From positions 43,665,087 to 43,729,086 of the forward strand of contig OY759216.1 of NCBI GenBank assembly GCA_963662175.1: 64,000 nt of DNA. Direction: 5' to 3'. This stretch comes from Aradus depressus. Lineage: Eukaryota; Arthropoda; Insecta; Hemiptera; Aradidae. The position numbers and the translations under genes were made by a program. Below, one piece after another: positions 20,950 through 32,795 of the stretch. How positions within the stretch are numbered: position 1 is the first letter of the stretch; each line of letters opens with the position of its first letter. The notes under the pieces are model-generated. The model saw nothing but the letters and a program-made list of their open reading frames with translations. It did not search any database and was not told the origin of the DNA.

Positions 20950-21690
20950 CTGAAAAAATTGTATTATTCATTATTACTTCCCCAGCTATAAAAAGTTATA
21001 TAAAATAGTTTGACTTGGCAGATTACAGAACTTCTGGGTTCTGTCTTCACTTCAAGATCAAGTTGGAATATAATTTTATCATATATTTTTTAAACCCAAT
21101 TAGGTTTTACCTATTATTCGAAAACGACTGTTATCTTATGAAACTGAGCGTCAAAGATCATTACAGTGACGGTTGGAAGACTCAAGGCGAAATGCGATGA
21201 GAGTCAGAAATGTGCCATAATCGTTGGGTCCATTTCCTGGCTACCAACGTTATTGTTTTTAATTCTGAAAAATGCATTGGATCAAGAATCGATTTCAAAA
21301 GTATGGAATTATTAATATTGTAGTGGAAAAATTTTTTATATGTTCAAGAAAGTTTAAAAAAAACGCCGGTAGTCATTTGGAGATAGCTTCGCCCAGAAGA
21401 GAAACTGTTCAAATTATTTAAATAATTCAAATTGTTCAATTGAATCGTCGGCATCTTTCGCAGAAAATTAAACAATGGGAAAGGTTGAATTACTGGAAAT
21501 GGACTGTACATATCTCGTTTTCCACCTTAACTACGCTCTTGAAATAATATTACGTTTTTAAACTTTCTAATATATTTTAACTTACATGAAGAGGACCTAC
21601 TTTAGTTTATTTCTCTCAAGTGTGTTTTACTTTAGCTTCTGCTCTGGTTTTATATATTTTAATATTCCTAATAAATATTTTAATATTATT
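20950..21690. other. Upstream flank of miple exon 1
   Basis: The first bases (minus strand aattttttcag) are the acceptor of a 5' UTR intron. No untranslated exon could be located. Confidence 0.45.
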
Positions 21691-21699
21691 AATAAGTGT

Positions 21700-22395
21700 T
21701 GTCATTGTTGCAAAGGTTGAACCATTTTATATTTATATATTTAAGTTCGGCAAAAACATCCAACATCAAACGAATTCAGACGTATCAGTCAAAAACCCTC
21801 AGACTGATAACACAGTGCCCCCCATACATAAACAACAGAACACTTCATAATGATCTTATGATACACACAGTACCCGACACAATACAAACTACTTACATAT
21901 GGTTTTTTTAGAAAACTTTACACTCATACAAACCCAGAAATACGTACTTTATCTTTACAACACATATCACAAAACCCCCCATGAAGGGGTAAGAGAAGAT
22001 GGAACCGCGACTTATTGCCACCTTTAATCATATTCGTTCTTAAATGTTTTTTTTTACATCGTTTTCCTTTACTTTTATCATCTCTCTTACCCATCCATCA
22101 AAATTGTCTTTCAATTCCTTTTTATTTATTTTTTTTATTTATTTATTTACTTATTTATTATAGGTTAGGTTAGGTTTTATGACTCATGCCCGGGCTTTAA
22201 CAACGAGGTCATATTTATTATTTTTATTTATTTTTTTTTCTGTTCTTTTCCTAATAATTAAGATAAATTTTCGTCCCGAGGACCTACCACTGGGTGGCCT
22301 TCCTCTCACATGCCCTTCACGCCAACATATCAATACCATCATAGATGCTGGTTGTTGCACCCTAGCAACGGTTGTATCTTTATAAATAAAATACA
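21700..22395 (+). mobile_element. Jockey-like LINE 3' end with poly(A)
   Basis: The frame near 21735-21900 reads NIKRIQTYQSKTLRLITQ then PPYINNRTLHNDLMI, the jockey RT C-terminal pattern. Similarity continues past a frameshift. The 3' UTR ends cctttataaataaaatacaaaaaaaa. A second copy of the same 3' region is at 50395-50815. A SINE 3' fragment (22162-22213) interrupts it. Confidence 0.85.
22162..22213 (-). mobile_element. SINE family 1, 3' terminal fragment with TTAGG tail
   Basis: taggttaggttaggttttat followed by gactcatgcccgggctttaa: only the last 35 bp of the SINE and its telomere-like tail. Confidence 0.75.
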
Positions 22396-23580
22396 AAAAA
22401 AAATATATATATATAAATTTAAGTAATAGAAATCATATATTTAATTGACTTTCTAAGTAGGTTTCTTTCTCTTAAAGAATTATATAAGAAATTTAAGCTC
22501 TCAAATTTCAAAATTGTAAAAAAACATAAATTAGGTACCTACTTATTATTTCTTAGTAAACATTTTGAAAATATATATATACAATTAAAATTAAATTACA
22601 ATTCTTTTTTTTGTTTTCCACTATATTTTTATAGTAAACGACTATCAACCATGCTGACAAAAAAAAGTATGGCAAAAAGGGGAAAAAAAAAAAAGCTAAG
22701 GACATTGGGGTAGTCGTGGGTTACTGGAGGGGTAAGATGGGTAGGATACTCTCGAGGGTCGGGTAAAACCACATCCATCTAATAAAGACAGGTTTTCAAA
22801 AATAATTTTTGCAAATTAAAAAATATTACAGTAAGTGTAATCAAGTCAGAGCATGGAGCTTTTCGCTCATTTCAACAGTAATAAACAACTGTGATTGTAA
22901 TTTTTGTCTAATTTTTTTTTTTTTTTTTTTTTTTTTTAATGTTGTCTTATTTTTCTAAATCTGGTTTGATTGACAAATTTCATTAAATATATTGTCATTG
23001 ACATTTGTTGATGTATTATTAAGTTTAACAGAAACAGCTCCGTGGTGATGAAATGACTTCTCACTGTCAGATACATATGTACACAGAAATTGGTAATTAA
23101 ATGGGGCAGAGGTGGCCTTCGTGAATTGTTTTGCAAGTTGAATTTTGAGGGAATTGGGTTTTTGAATTATTAATTCTAAGTTGAAAAGTAAGACTAAGAA
23201 ATTGTGAATTAATAATTTTCATTAGATGAAGAAATGTCTCTTAATTTATAATTATATTTATACCTCGTTAAAATTCATCTTTGTTAAAGAAAATTGGTTT
23301 AAAAAGAAAGATTTAATTTATTTCGGGTAATATACACAAGGAAAACTTATACCACAAATTAAATATTTATGCAGATTTTTTGTTTGCATTTTTCTGTGGG
23401 CTGTGACTGGAAAATTTTCCAAAATGAGCAGTTTACTTATATAATCTGAGCATAAATTCTGTAAGATTTCTAGAAAATTCGCTGTTTGATATCTCTTGAA
23501 GACATACAGTGGGCTAATTAAAATTTGAGTGTAAACTTTAACTTACTTATGTCTTTCAACTGAAATCTCACAGGTGTAAA
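22396..23580. other. AT-rich stretch, no gene supported
   Basis: Holds a long T run (22913-22937) and no recognised repeat family. Confidence 0.4.
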
Positions 23581-23589
23581 ATAAAAAGT

Positions 23590-23912
23590 CGTCGGTGAAT
23601 CACCGGCAATGTCTTCTCGGCACGAATTAATCAATTAAGTTTTCGCTTTCCCTTCGAAACCAATCGACTTTTTGGGTTAAATATCTTGAATCCTTATACT
23701 AAATGTTGTGTAGATACATTCATTAGGTAGGTAGTTATTTGGGTGTTTGAGTCGAGCCTCCCTCCTCTTCGGCCAATTCCGCGGAAAATTAATAGGTGTC
23801 TTCCTTATTAGTTTTTGAATTTACATTATAGTATTTGTATTGAGCCTCCCCTATCCCCCCCCCCCCCCCCCCCCCCCTTCCCTTTGGCAAATTTGTCTGA
23901 AAACTAATAGGT
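23590..23912 (-). repeat. Repeat A, minus copy with a 23-nt C run
   Basis: Starts at the hairpin end (gtcggtgaatcaccggcaat). The C run 23855-23877 sits where other copies have a short G/C-rich stretch between modules. Confidence 0.85.
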
Positions 23913-23954
23913 AAGAAGAAGAGTTTATTATAACAATAGCATTTACAGAGGTAC

Positions 23955-24344
23955 AATTGAGGAGTTTGGAGCCAGAGCGGACGAACCCACAATTTTTCGG
24001 AAAATGAGTTATTACCATCCTGATGTTGGCATAGGTTCCGTTTTTCAAAACCAGTGTGGATCACTTAGTTTCTTTACTTCAGTGATAGATAGCAGCACTT
24101 TAAGTTTAGTCCACAAATATTTTGCGCATATATTTTCAAAGTCACAATGGATCATACGGCCTTCAAAAACTTTATAGAACACAAAAAGGGATCACTCGTC
24201 CAATACTATTCTAAAATTTCAAATATAAATAAATATTTGGGGCCCATTTATGGAGATAAACAAAATGTACTCAATTTTCAATTGCCATTTTCTTCCTGTT
24301 CAGTTTAAACCAGTTGGTCCGCTCTGGCTCCAAACTCCTCAATT
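23955..24344. mobile_element. Element with perfect 28-bp inverted ends
   Basis: 23955-23982 (aattgaggagtttggagcca...) and 24317-24344 are exact inverted copies. The 390-bp element has no ORF of note. No clear target duplication. Confidence 0.8.
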
Positions 24345-24487
24345 ATACCATAAGGTTCCTTAACCATTACCTTTATACACTAAATACAAATCAAAAATAA
24401 TCAGTTAAATTAAAAACAATGCTACTACTTAAGAATAGATTGAGAAAAAACTCTTAAAGAAAAAACAAAAAAAAAAAAAAAACAAAT

Positions 24488-25037
24488 ACAAGTTATTGTA
24501 CTCAAATTTTTTCTTTTTAGTTCTTCTCTCCCAATTAGTTTACACTTTCACTATTTATTCATATTTTGTATATAGTCAAACAGTTTCGGGCAATGCCCAT
24601 TTTGAATGACTGAAATATCATTTGTTACTAGTTACATAAAAATTAATCTTCCTATTTGGAGGATTCATCAATAATGTCATTATAATAAAACAAACTAATT
24701 ACAATTAAATAATTACAGTCATGCCAATACAATTTACTGCAATCCTTTACAATATAAAATATCTCACCTTAATTTTATTAACATTTTTCATTTTCAATTT
24801 CCTTCATTTTCCAAACCACTATAAGTTTATCTGTGTTTCTCACAGCGAGACATTATTGATGAATCCTCCAAATAGGAAGATTAATTTTAATGTAACTAGT
24901 AACAAATGTCATTTCTGTCATTGAAAATGGGCAATGCCCGAAATGTTTGACTATATACAAAAGATGAATAAATAGTGAAAATGTAAACTAATTGGAAGAG
25001 AAGACCTAAAACGAAAAAATTTGAATACAATAATTTC
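24488..25037. repeat. Inverted repeat, arms about 190 bp, loop about 170 bp
   Basis: 24488-24678 and 24849-25037 are near-identical inverted copies. Each arm contains the small palindrome cgggcaatgcccg or a close variant, followed on one strand by gaaac/gaaat. Confidence 0.88.
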
Positions 25038-25209
25038 AACAAGACTCCTTACACAAAATATTGGAAATATAAGTTAATTGAAATGAATAGAAAATAAATT
25101 AATAAACATTCAAAAACAGAGATTATAATTTAAAATCGTGAACGGATATTTTTGTGTTTCCCTCCCTGAGTTTTCCCAATTTTCTTTACCAAATGATTTG
25201 ATTTGTGTC

Positions 25210-25440
25210 ACAAAGGTTTTTTAGAAATTTATTATGTAGTCCAGTAAGAGCTCAACATTTAGGTCTTCATGGATTTGGAGGATGGAGGTGTCCCTCGAGT
25301 AGCTACCAACAAATCTAAGGCATTTGTTTTGGGTCACTTGAAGAGTTCTCAAGTTGGTATTGTTTGCAAGATCGGCACACACTGTGCATGCATACATTAT
25401 CACTGGCCGCAACAGAAGCTTGTTAATAAATAATAAAACT
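25210..25440 (-). pseudogene. Non-LTR reverse transcriptase C-terminal fragment
   Basis: The minus frame reads LLRPVIMYACTVCADLANNT then NLRTLQVTQNKCLRFV. This matches the jockey-type pattern (RPVxxYA...WA...LQxxQNKxLR). Truncated on both sides. Confidence 0.8.
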
Positions 25441-25454
25441 AATAAATAAAAATA

Positions 25455-25672
25455 ATAAAACTAACAGGTGTCGTCCTTAGAGAGTTCTGGATTTATATAT
25501 AAAATTTCGTGTGAATACAATCATTCTATCAGGAGTTCTCGTGTTAACAGACACATACACACAGACAGAATTTTTTATTTATTTTCGAAATCAGGGGGTC
25601 GGAAAACATGAAATTCCGATGAAAATTTCTGACCGATTACATAACCTGCCCTGTACTTCTTATAGAAGTGGT
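25455..25672 (-). repeat. Repeat A, left half on minus strand
   Basis: Includes tgaccgattacataacct and gtacttcttatagaa (the decayed ctatac/gtatag palindrome). Confidence 0.75.
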
Positions 25673-25775
25673 AGTAGAGTAGTCTGCCAACTTGGAGATT
25701 TTATTATTTTTTTACTAGCCGGTTTTCGAGGTTGTTCTACATCATCAGACAGCCTGATGTTGAAGGCATCCTCTA

Positions 25776-27305
25776 AAACCGGCTTGCGCAAAATATTTAA
25801 ATGTGTAAAAGAGCTCAGCCTTTTTTATCTTGAAATAATAACTTTTCACTTTACATCAGCCATCTTCATATTATCAACTAAATCAGTCAACATCTATAAT
25901 ATAACAATAAAATAAGATAAGGAGCATAATGTCTTTTGGTCACTCATAAGATGTAAATTTTACAAGGACATAAATATTTGAATTTTAAGTTAAATTTGAA
26001 AAAATAAATTAAAATTAAAAAGGTTTTCTATCTACCACTTTATTAGGGACATCTTAAATTTTTCATTTGGTTCATCTTCATAAAACTATCCTGAATGAAG
26101 AGATTTCAGTTTATGACATTATTATTATTTTTTTTTTTTTTTACAAAAAATAAGCAACTTTAATGAAATCTCTCCAACCCCAAGTTAATTTAATTTCAGT
26201 TATTAAATAAAGCTATAACAAAGTATCAACTTAATGAAAATTTAATTAAAGATGATAAATTATATTATTATGTTTCAATTTAAGTTTTTTTTTTTTAAAG
26301 TAACATGTTTATGATTAACTAGCAGATTACAGAGAGTTGCCCGCCTAGTAACATGAAGCAGGATAGTAATGTTATCTGCCTGGTTTGTAACTGCAACCGG
26401 GCTTATAAAGATGAAACTTGTGAAATTTTATGAAAATCTGATCAAGTTTAAAGAGCTTAATTGTAATTTTATATTTCGACCCCGCACAACTCTCACGTTC
26501 AAAATGTCAAGATCCCACAGAATTTATGTACCGAGCTTATAAGGATGCTGCATGTGTAATAAAATAACTAGTTTCACGTTTTGGGTCCCCTGAGTGTGAG
26601 TTTCCTATAGAGACTCTTAAAAAAGAAGGTTGGAAAATAAGTTTCAAAACGAGAAATACTATAAATCAACATGTAAATATAGATACGATAGGTGCGGAAT
26701 ATATCAGTTTGAATGGTATCGTGTAGTTGGGTTTATATTGGACAATCAGGACGTAAATTTAGAGAAACCGGCTTGCGCAAAATATTTAAATGTGTAAAAG
26801 AGCTCAGCCTTTTTTATCTTGAAATAATAACTTTTCACTTTACATCAGCCATCTTCATATTATCAACTAAATCAGTCAACATCTATAATATAACAATAAA
26901 ATAAGATAAGGAGCATAATGTCTTTTGGTCACTCATAAGATGTAAATTTTACAAGGACATAAATATTTGAATTTTAAGTTAAATTTGAAAAAATAAATTA
27001 AAATTAAAAAGGTTTTCTATCTACCACTTTATTAGGGACATCTTAAATTTTTCATTTGGTTCATCTTCATAAAACTATCCTGAATGAAGAGATTTCAGTT
27101 TATGACATTATTATTATTTTTTTTTTTTTTTACAAAAATTTTCCTATAGAGACTCTTAAAAAAGAAGGTTGGAAAATAAGTTTCAAAACGAGAAATACTA
27201 TAAATCAACATGTAAATATAGATACGATAGGTGCGGAATATATCAGTTTGAATGGTATCGTGTAGTTGGGTTTATATTGGACAATCAGGACGTAAATTTA
27301 GAGAA
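25776..27305 (+). repeat. Tandem duplication of a Penelope-like fragment
   Basis: Segment A (25776-26149 and 26765-27138, about 374 bp) and segment B (26601-26766 and 27140-27305, about 166 bp) each occur twice and are virtually identical. The order is A-X-B-A-B. X (26150-26600) is an insertion present only in the first copy. The near-identity means the duplication is recent. Confidence 0.93.
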
Positions 27306-27525
27306 CGGGTCAAAGAGTACACTTCAAATAAGGAAAATGGGGTCTACATTCGGTAAACATACTAACGATATGGGTTATATGTTCAACGACGCAACGGGAA
27401 TACAAAGTAAAATACCTCACCTATTACCGATATTTTTGCTTAAAATAATCTACAGTGTATTTATTTACAATATGTATTATTATTGTAAATCTATTAAATT
27501 CTTTAACTTTAAGGAAAATAAATGA
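27140..27525 (+). pseudogene. Penelope-like element GIY-YIG endonuclease remnant
   Basis: Read across frames: TLKKEGWKISFKTRNTINQH, then YDRCGIYQ, then SWVYIGQSGRKFRERVKEYT, then MGSTFGKHTNDMGYMFNDAT. GIY and YIG with the following R-K-F-R-E-R are the core of the GIY-YIG nuclease found at the C-terminus of Penelope-like reverse transcriptases. Two frame changes break it. A shorter copy ends at 26766. The reverse transcriptase domain is absent. Confidence 0.82.
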
Positions 27526-27541
27526 TATATGTAGGTAATGT

Positions 27542-27780
27542 GGACCTGAGCCCAACTCTACTGGAGTCCTAAATTTTGCCTACCCTAAATTTTTATTCAC
27601 CTAGGGCAGGGGTCTTTAACGAGTACCTGACATCGTACAGGCTCGGGACCATCGCTTAACGTCCCATCCGAAGGACGTTACCTCCCAGATAAAATTAACT
27701 AAGGGCCTCGGTCGGGTTACGAACCCACGACCTTCAGCTCAGAAGTCAAGCACGCATACCACTGAGCTACTGGCGCCCTC
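27542..27780 (-). mobile_element. SINE family 1, minus copy (3' end missing)
   Basis: A good tRNA-like head on the minus strand (gggcgccagtagctcagtgg at the right edge, ggttcg-type B box near 27725) and core; the left end stops in the gagtcgggctcat region. Confidence 0.88.
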
Positions 27781-27873
27781 TGTTTTCTTTTTGTATCTTG
27801 TTATTATTACTATGTTTGTGAAACCAACTTCCTTTTGTTTTGCTTCAAAGCTTCTTGCTTTCTAGTTAATATT

Positions 27874-28130
27874 GTGACTCATACCCGGGCTATAACTACA
27901 AGGTTATATCGCCCACTACCAGAGCTCTCTTTCGTCACTCTGGTGGACATGAGCCCAACTCTACTGTGGGAGTCCTAAATGTTACCTACCTAGGTTTATT
28001 CACCAAGGGTAGGTTTTTTTTTGACGAGTATCTGACATCGCACAGGCTCGGGACCATCGTGTAACGTCACATCCGAAGGACGGCGTTCTCAAGATTTTTT
28101 CACCTACCAGATTTAGAAACCTACGCCCTC
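27874..28130 (-). mobile_element. SINE family 1, minus copy (head missing)
   Basis: gtgactcatacccgggctat through the core (gatgtgacgttacacgatgg read on minus) to the ctggtaggtgaaaa stretch; no tRNA-like head. Only about 95 bp from the previous copy. Confidence 0.85.
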
Positions 28131-29465
28131 TGCTTGTTTTCTATATTATATATTATTTCATACTGACATTTTATCTTATTATAAATAATAATGTTTAATT
28201 GTGTAACGTTCTAGGTGGTTATCCATGTCAGGTTATGTTATGTTCCTTTTGGTCCATATAGGAATCATATGGAATAATTTTTTATATCTAACCTTCCAGA
28301 TGGTTATATAAGTGTGCTATTTGAATAGCAGAAATTACATGATGAACAAGTTAAACAGAAAATTAGGGACTGAATGAGAACCTGATAAGAAATCTGAGAA
28401 TTGCCTACAAGAAAAGCGAACAAATTGAAAGTCTGAAATGTTAATCCGAAGAGAAATTTTCTTATAAATAAAGAAAAAGTAAAGTTTTAAAAACCAGACT
28501 TTTGAGAAGGAAGGTAATTGTTTTTTGGAGTGAGAGAGAGAGACTGAGTGAATGAGAGAGGGGGGGGGGGGGGGGGTTCTTGTCCCCTTAGCATCCTGTT
28601 TTATTATAACTTTCAACTTTGGTACTCTCTTTCTGAACACTCTCTTAGAAGGAACAATCACTCTTTGTCTAAAATAAGTTGGCAACGAAATCTCAATTTC
28701 CTTCAAGTCAAGTATAATATGGCTCAACAAAAGGCGCAACTTGTCGCTCGCCGAGGATAAATTAACTAGATTGTGGTGTCATGTTCCAACCCTTTGTACA
28801 AAAGCACACAAAACTTACAACAAGGAAAGTGTAATGTTCTTGTTATTTATTGTACTCAGAGCTATTATTACACCGTTCTGTTTTCTGTTCGTATTAAAAA
28901 AAGAAAAAAAAAAAAAACATTTTCAACTTTCCGCTTTCTTATTGTGTAAAAATAAATATAATATCACACACTTTCTTACTTTTGAGTCTATTTGTGACCT
29001 AATAAATAATCCAAAGAGCGAGTAACTCTTTATTCAATATTTACCAATTGCACACGATTAATGATTTGACCAGTACAAGAAAACTTGACAAACTCGAAAT
29101 ATGGGGAGGAAATACATAATTGTCTTTATACAACTAATAAAAATCCCTATAGCCCAGAAGAAACAATATTGATACTTAACATTTTTTGTAGAGATATTGT
29201 GAAACACTTAATAAAAAATAAAGAAATGTAATTGAGATCGATTGGAGTTGTTCAATAATCGACTAATCGATAGGAAAGTTATCTTGCGGCATGAGGCCGG
29301 AGCTGTGCTCTCTGTTATGATGACTTTGTGTCATTACCTTATCAGAACTTTGTTCTAGCCAACAATTGAAGTAACTTATCGTTATACAGAGAAATGAATT
29401 GAATATTGTGCACATGTATGCATGCACATATCTTTTTGTGAGAAAAATATTGTCTATTTCACAAA
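28131..29465. other. Unassigned stretch
   Basis: Includes a 17-nt G run (28560-28576) after a gagaga tract. Several short ORFs on both strands, none with a recognised domain. Confidence 0.35.
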
Positions 29466-29481
29466 ATATAAATTATATGGG

Positions 29482-29827
29482 GAGGGCGCCGGTAGCTCAG
29501 TGGTATGCGTGCTTGACTTCTGAGCTCAAGGTCGTGGGTTCGTAGCCCGACCGAGGCCCTTAGTTTATTTTATCTGGGAGGTAAAATAAACTTAAGCACG
29601 CCGTCCTTCGGATGGGACGTTAAGCGATGGTCCCGAGCCTGTACGATGTCAGGTACTCGTTAAAGACCCCTACCCTAGATGAATAAAAATTTAGGGTAGG
29701 CAAAATTTAGGACTCCCACAGTAGAGTCGGGCTCATGTCCACCAGAGTGACGAAAGAGCGCTCTGGTAGTAGGCGATATGACCTCGTAGTTAAAGCCCGG
29801 GCATGAGTCATAAAACCTAACCTAACC
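29482..29827 (+). mobile_element. SINE family 1, complete reference copy with 13-bp target duplication
   Basis: tRNA-derived SINE transcribed by RNA polymerase III, moved by LINE enzymes. Box A-like tagctcagtgg (29493-29503) and box B-like ggttcgtagcc (29537-29547) mark the head. The body carries gatgggacgttaagcgatgg. The 3' end is aaagcccgggcatgagtcat followed by aaa and repeats of cctaa. Flanked by taaattatatggg at 29469-29481 and 29828-29840. Confidence 0.94.
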
Positions 29828-29831
29828 TAAA

Positions 29832-29950
29832 TTATATGGGAGTACTTTCGGTATTACTATCATCTTCAGCCACGACTTAACAAATAGGTACCTACTGTAT
29901 TTGTAATCGTGGCTGAAGATGGTAGCAATACCAAATTACTCCCATATTAT
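29832..29950. repeat. Hairpin MITE, about 119 bp
   Basis: ctatcatcttcagccacga on the left pairs with tcgtggctgaagatggtag on the right; outer arms atatgggagta/tactcccatat. The SINE at 29482 inserted right at its left edge. Confidence 0.85.
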
Positions 29951-30865
29951 ATTTATATTGTTAATCTCTCCTTGTTCCTGACCCCTTGGATTGTCAAGTA
30001 AGATTATTATTGTCAGATACATTGAACTATTATTTTTAATCAGTGAAGTATCTACTTAATTATTGAATCCCTATCATCAAACTTTAAATTAAACGATGAT
30101 ATGCATTTTCGTCGAAGAACGGATCAAACGATTTTTAATCTGAAAACTGCATTTGATTCAGTATGAAGATCAGAAAGACGAGTTGATCGTTTTTTATTTT
30201 TTTGAATTTTGATTATGCAATATTTTGATGCGAAATGTTTATCTATTAGACTTTTTCGAGATCTGAGCTTATAGGCACATGTGTAAAAAATAATCTTGAA
30301 TTAAACACACTTTTCAGATTTGAAATTGGTTGAGTAGATCAAACTGAAAGAGGTTTTTACAATTTCAAAGAAATAATTGTTGACTTCACGCGACAATCAA
30401 AACATTTCTCTATTCATATGCACCCCCACCCCGTCTGATCTTCTTAGGAGAATTTCCTGCCCTGGGTTGGATATTTATCCAATTGTTATGTATAAGAAAT
30501 ATTTTTAATAGATAACAGTTATTTGTTTATTTTATCTATTTAAACGTAAGGTTAAGAAGAACAGTTCTATGACTTATGTTTTTCTTTTGTGGAGGTTCGA
30601 GTCACATTTATCATGGGGGTTGGACATGGACCGCCAACAAATTGATAACATTCGTGAAGAAAGCAATAAGCATGGACCAATGTGGTATGTTCCCGATGTC
30701 GGACCAATGTCGATCATTCTTCTGTTTTCCCAACATATTGACTTTCCTTTCTCAGGACATTTCATCCTGTCATTCACATATTAAGAAGAATGTGGTGTAG
30801 CTATGAGGTACTCTGAGCAAAACGTGATTTACAAGAGACAGAATTAGTGCTTCAATTCTTTCACT
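29951..30865. other. Unassigned AT-rich stretch
   Basis: No recognised repeat. ORFs at 30569-30800 overlap on both strands and show no domain. Confidence 0.35.
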
Positions 30866-30869
30866 TCTC

Positions 30870-31345
30870 CAGATATACGAAGTGTAGGGGAAGTTATGTA
30901 ATCGGTCAGAAATTCGATGCTAAGTTTTCAACAGAATTTCATGTTTCCCGATCTCCAGATTCCAATAAATGAAAATAAAAATTTCTATCTTTGTATGTGA
31001 CTATGAATACGATAACGCTAAAATGAATGTATCAACATGAAATTTTATATCCAGAACCTTCTACGGGAGACACCTATTGATTTTCAGCTAAATCGATCAG
31101 AGGGAAGGGGGATTATGGTGAAGGCATAATGCAAAAACTCCTATAATTGCCGGTAGAATGAATGTATTGACACGACTTTTTATATATGTGCCCGGAACTC
31201 ATAAGGGCTACTTCTAACGATTTTCAGTGAAATTGCCTAAAGGAAAATGGGGGATAAGGGAGGAACTCAAAAACTTTAGAAACTGCCGTTTTAATGAATT
31301 TATCGACAGTTAGATACATTGTCAGTGATTCACCGAACTTTTTAA
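30870..31345 (+). repeat. Repeat A, near full-length
   Basis: Runs from cagatatacgaagtgtag (decayed palindrome) to gtcagtgattcaccgaac. Two module motifs with atgaatgtatcaacatgaaa and atgaatgtattgacacgac. Confidence 0.85.
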
Positions 31346-31571
31346 AAAATGTAAGGATGTGTTTTAGATTTTTAAAGCTCCCCCAGACTGGGAGAGAATC
31401 ACATACTTGTGTTGGTATGAAATGCTTGCTACCAACATCAGAATATTATACATTTTGCAGAAGAATGGCTCTCTACGAGCTCTTCAGATATTCATTGGAA
31501 ACTATATTATTCAAAGAGTCAGAGATGTCTTCAATCCTACAACATGGTTACTAATTGTAAAATGAAAATTT

Positions 31572-31679
31572 GATGTTCACATGAACAACACTGAATGAGA
31601 TGTTTACATGAATAACACTGAATGAGATGTTTACATGAATAACACTGAATGAGATGTTTACATGAATAACACTGAATTT
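31572..31679 (+). repeat. 27-bp minisatellite, four copies
   Basis: gatgtttacatgaataacac units begin at 31572, 31599, 31626 and 31653; the first has two c-for-t changes, the others are identical. Confidence 0.95.
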
Positions 31680-31683
31680 CAAA

Positions 31684-32330
31684 GCTCTACCGGCTGCTCA
31701 GCAGACAATCCAAACTATCCACTGAAAACAAACTGACCATTTACAAGACAATAATAAAACCTATATGGACATATGGACTTGAATTATGGGGTTGTGCTAA
31801 GCCATCTAACATCAAGCGTATCCAGTCCTTCCAATCCAAAGTCCTAAGAACAATTGTCGATGCACCCTTCTATGTGTCAAACCTTATCCTCCATAATGAC
31901 CTTAAAATCCCTTATGTTAAAGACCTCATCAAGTCCCGCTTCTCCAAATTCCACTCTAACCTTTCTTCCATGTCAACCCAGCTGCTCGACTCTTGTCATC
32001 CCATTCCCATCCAGATAATCCCCCCCCCCCCCCCCCCCCGAAGAATGAGGCGGCGCTGGCCGAGAGACCTGCTACTCTAGCAAAAATATTTTGGGAGTGC
32101 CGGTGATGACCAGCTTCTCCCCTCATGTAATCCTCTTACTTTCAACTCTCCTTTCCTTCTTGGCCTGCCTCCACTGCTGGACAGTGACTGGCGGGGCGAG
32201 AAGGCAGGGGGGATCATTCGAGCCCCCGCGGCCTCCCCTGCCCCCATTAAGTTGAAGACATGGGGATGACATAGAACCGGGGGTGTTTCGAGGGGTCGAG
32301 TTGAAGGGCTTTTATATTGATTTTATTTTA
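31684..32330 (+). pseudogene. Jockey-like LINE, RT C-terminus and 3' UTR
   Basis: One open frame to about 32020: LTIYKTIIKPIWTYGLELWG, then NIKRIQSFQSKVLRTIVDAP, then NLILHNDLKIPYVKDLI. This is the thumb/C-terminal region of jockey-clade reverse transcriptases. A 20-nt C run (32020-32039) breaks the frame, after which RRWPRDLL-like coding is seen. The GC-rich 3' UTR (32100-32300) is related in type to 55325-55470. The 5' edge is truncated next to the 27-bp minisatellite. Confidence 0.88.
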
Positions 32331-32384
32331 TCTTTATTATTATGTTTTATGTTTATGTTTATTATTATTTATTTTTATTATTAT

Positions 32385-32572
32385 TATACATCACTGGCAA
32401 TGTACTTCCCCATCTCGAATGAATCAACTATGTTTTCACTCTCCCTCTGAAAATAATTTACCAATTTGGTTGGAAAATCGATATGTATCTCAGTCAGGGG
32501 GACTTCTGAATCCTCGAACTAAATTTTGTATAGATAGTTTTGTTACTTCGACAGTTTTAGAGTTTTTGAGCT

Positions 32573-32608
<36 letters not shown>

Positions 32609-32795
32609 CATTTTGAAATCAGGGGTCGAAATCGGGTTGGCGATTTGTCTGAAAATCAATGAGGTGTGGTCTTTATTGGGATGTACGATTGATTGTATCG
32701 CGTACACACAAAATCAATATGTCTCTTACTTTGAATCCATACTAAATTTCGTACTTTCATTACTTCGGCAGTTCTCGGGCTCTTTGTCTTGAGCC
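32385..32795 (-). repeat. Repeat A, minus copy with long T run
   Basis: Begins at the eroded hairpin end (catcactggcaatgtacttc). A T run of about 36 at 32573-32608 lies in the middle. Confidence 0.75.

Noticed and set aside
22162..22178. Telomere repeat tract (TTAGG)
   Set aside because: Only three units, joined to a SINE 3' end, as in two other copies; an interstitial SINE tail rather than a telomere.
30569..30800. Overlapping ORFs on both strands
   Set aside because: No domain or codon pattern; neither strand is favoured.
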